The notes under the pieces are model-generated. The model made no database searches. It had not been told where the DNA came from and saw nothing but the letters and a program-made list of their open reading frames with translations. A stretch of DNA of 64,000 nucleotides. Origin: Diaphorobacter caeni (GTDB lineage Bacteria > Pseudomonadota > Gammaproteobacteria > Burkholderiales > Burkholderiaceae_C). The DNA lies in the NCBI RefSeq assembly GCF_015354245.1, contig NZ_JADKYZ010000001.1, forward strand, positions 1 through 64,000, given 5' to 3'. The position numbers and the translations under genes were made by a program. Shown piece after piece: positions 63,199 to 64,000 of this stretch (positions are counted from its first letter, which is position 1; each line of letters begins with the position of its first letter).

Positions 63199-63936
63199 AT
63201 GAGCACGCTAGACGCACTCTTCAACGACCCCGATGCTTCGATCACCCAGCTGACCAGCGCGTCGCCCGCCGACTGGTCGGTGGCCGCCGGATGGCAGCCG
63301 CTGGTGGATGATTTCTTTGCCAGCGCCAAAGGCCAGTCGCTGCTCGCACATCTGCAATCGCGGCTGGATGCGGGCGCGGTGATTTTTCCGCCCAAACCGC
63401 TGCGCGCGCTCGAACTCACACCGCCCGAAGAGGTGCGCGTGGTGATCCTCGGACAGGACCCGTACCATGGTCGCGGCCAGGCCGAGGGGCTGGCGTTTTC
63501 CGTGGCGCCGGGTGTGCGCGTGCCGCCTTCGCTGCAGAACATCTTCAAGGAAATGCAGCGCGACCTCGGCACGCCTTTCCCGCCCTTTCCCGATCCGGGC
63601 GGCAGTCTGGTGAAGTGGGCGACGCACGGCGTGCTGCTGCTCAACACCTGCCTCACGGTCGAGGAAGGCCAGGCCGCGAGCCACTCGGGCAAGGGCTGGG
63701 AGCTGCTGACCGATGCGGTCATCAAGCACGTGGCAATGGGCGACAAGCCGGTGGTCTTCATGCTGTGGGGCAACCACGCGCAATCCAAACGCGCCTTCAT
63801 TCCGCAGGATCGCGGTCATCTTGTGCTGATGAGCAACCACCCCTCTCCGCTGTCGGCGCTGCGCCCGCCCGTGCCTTTCATCGGCAACGGGCACTTCGGC
63901 AAGGCGCGCGAGTTCCGCGAACGCAACGCGACCTGA
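63199..63936 (+). CDS. ung: Uracil-DNA glycosylase
   Basis: A 245-residue family 1 uracil-DNA glycosylase that removes uracil from DNA to begin base-excision repair. The water-activating motif GQDPYH has its Asp at 87, and the second motif reads NHPSPLSALR with the catalytic His; LLLNTCLTVE is also conserved. The gene stands alone after the surface-protein gene. A degenerate copy of the mini-hairpin (ATCGTCAACCCGCTCT) begins right after the stop codon. Confidence 0.97.
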   Translation: MSTLDALFNDPDASITQLTSASPADWSVAAGWQPLVDDFFASAKGQSLLAHLQSRLDAGAVIFPPKPLRALELTPPEEVRVVILGQDPYHGRGQAEGLAFSVAPGVRVPPSLQNIFKEMQRDLGTPFPPFPDPGGSLVKWATHGVLLLNTCLTVEEGQAASHSGKGWELLTDAVIKHVAMGDKPVVFMLWGNHAQSKRAFIPQDRGHLVLMSNHPSPLSALRPPVPFIGNGHFGKAREFRERNAT

Positions 63937-64000
63937 GATCGTCAACCCGCTCTGGGGGCGTTTGCGCGTGCGCTCCGGCATGCGCGCAAACACGCAGACG

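Overview
The window is GC-rich (mid-60s percent by eye) bacterial chromosome with dense housekeeping genes, almost certainly from the betaproteobacterial family Comamonadaceae. Supporting signs are Bug-type periplasmic receptors, IPTL-CTERM surface proteins, a trpE-chorismate mutase-trpG-trpD-trpC operon, lptA-lptB-rpoN, and two kinds of intergenic repeat that I associate with this family. The genus cannot be fixed from the sequence alone. I see no rRNA, tRNA, IS element, prophage or CRISPR array.

Layout. 0.2-6.6 kb: a Roadblock/LC7 protein, a soluble histidine kinase with its response regulator, a LysR regulator, a DUF3016 lipoprotein, a DMP19-type acidic protein, a DUF2214 membrane protein and a PsiF-repeat protein. 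6.7-13.8 kb: argS, a SPOR-domain protein, dsbA, then lptA-lptB-rpoN and a small thioesterase. A hairpin-rich gene-free stretch separates dsbA from lptA. 14.0-24.1 kb: a large secreted M36-like metalloprotease with an IPTL-CTERM tail, lpxO, a CsaA-like tRNA-binding protein, a THUMP rRNA methyltransferase overlapping a PIN-domain gene, an alpha/beta hydrolase, a guanidine exporter (gdx) preceded by what reads as a guanidine-II (mini-ykkC) riboswitch, and a MurA-family enzyme.

24.1-34.7 kb: a 502-bp gap holds a 25-codon ORF with its own promoter, ribosome binding site and terminator. An acyl-CoA catabolic cluster follows: an IclR regulator, a CoA-transferase, two Bug receptors, and a complete beta-oxidation set (acyl-CoA synthetase, acyl-CoA dehydrogenase, enoyl-CoA hydratase, SDR dehydrogenase, thiolase). 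It is arranged as two divergent operons around a palindrome-bearing intergenic region.

34.7-51 kb: a 944-aa IPTL-CTERM surface protein, a kinase-fold protein lacking the usual catalytic loop, an FMN glutamate-synthase-like protein, a UPF0149/SEC-C protein, the thiL-pgpA-pncC group interrupted by a DUF4139 gene, a cation:proton antiporter overlapping ybdK, and apaG overlapping a Gcr-family membrane protein. 51-64 kb: rpe and gph, a methyl-accepting chemotaxis protein, a chalcone-isomerase-fold protein, the trp operon with a structured leader, a beta-helix protein, a choice-of-anchor U surface protein, and ung.

Genes that work together: trpE/G/D/C for tryptophan with chorismate mutase at the same branch point; the acyl-CoA genes as one degradation route with dedicated solute receptors; lptA/lptB in LPS export and lpxO in lipid A decoration; thiL/pgpA/pncC as a cofactor and lipid housekeeping unit. 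The most rewarding places for follow-up are the micro-ORF transcript at 24.2-24.5 kb, the guanidine riboswitch, the hairpin-rich gap at 9.9-10.1 kb, and the unusual kinase.
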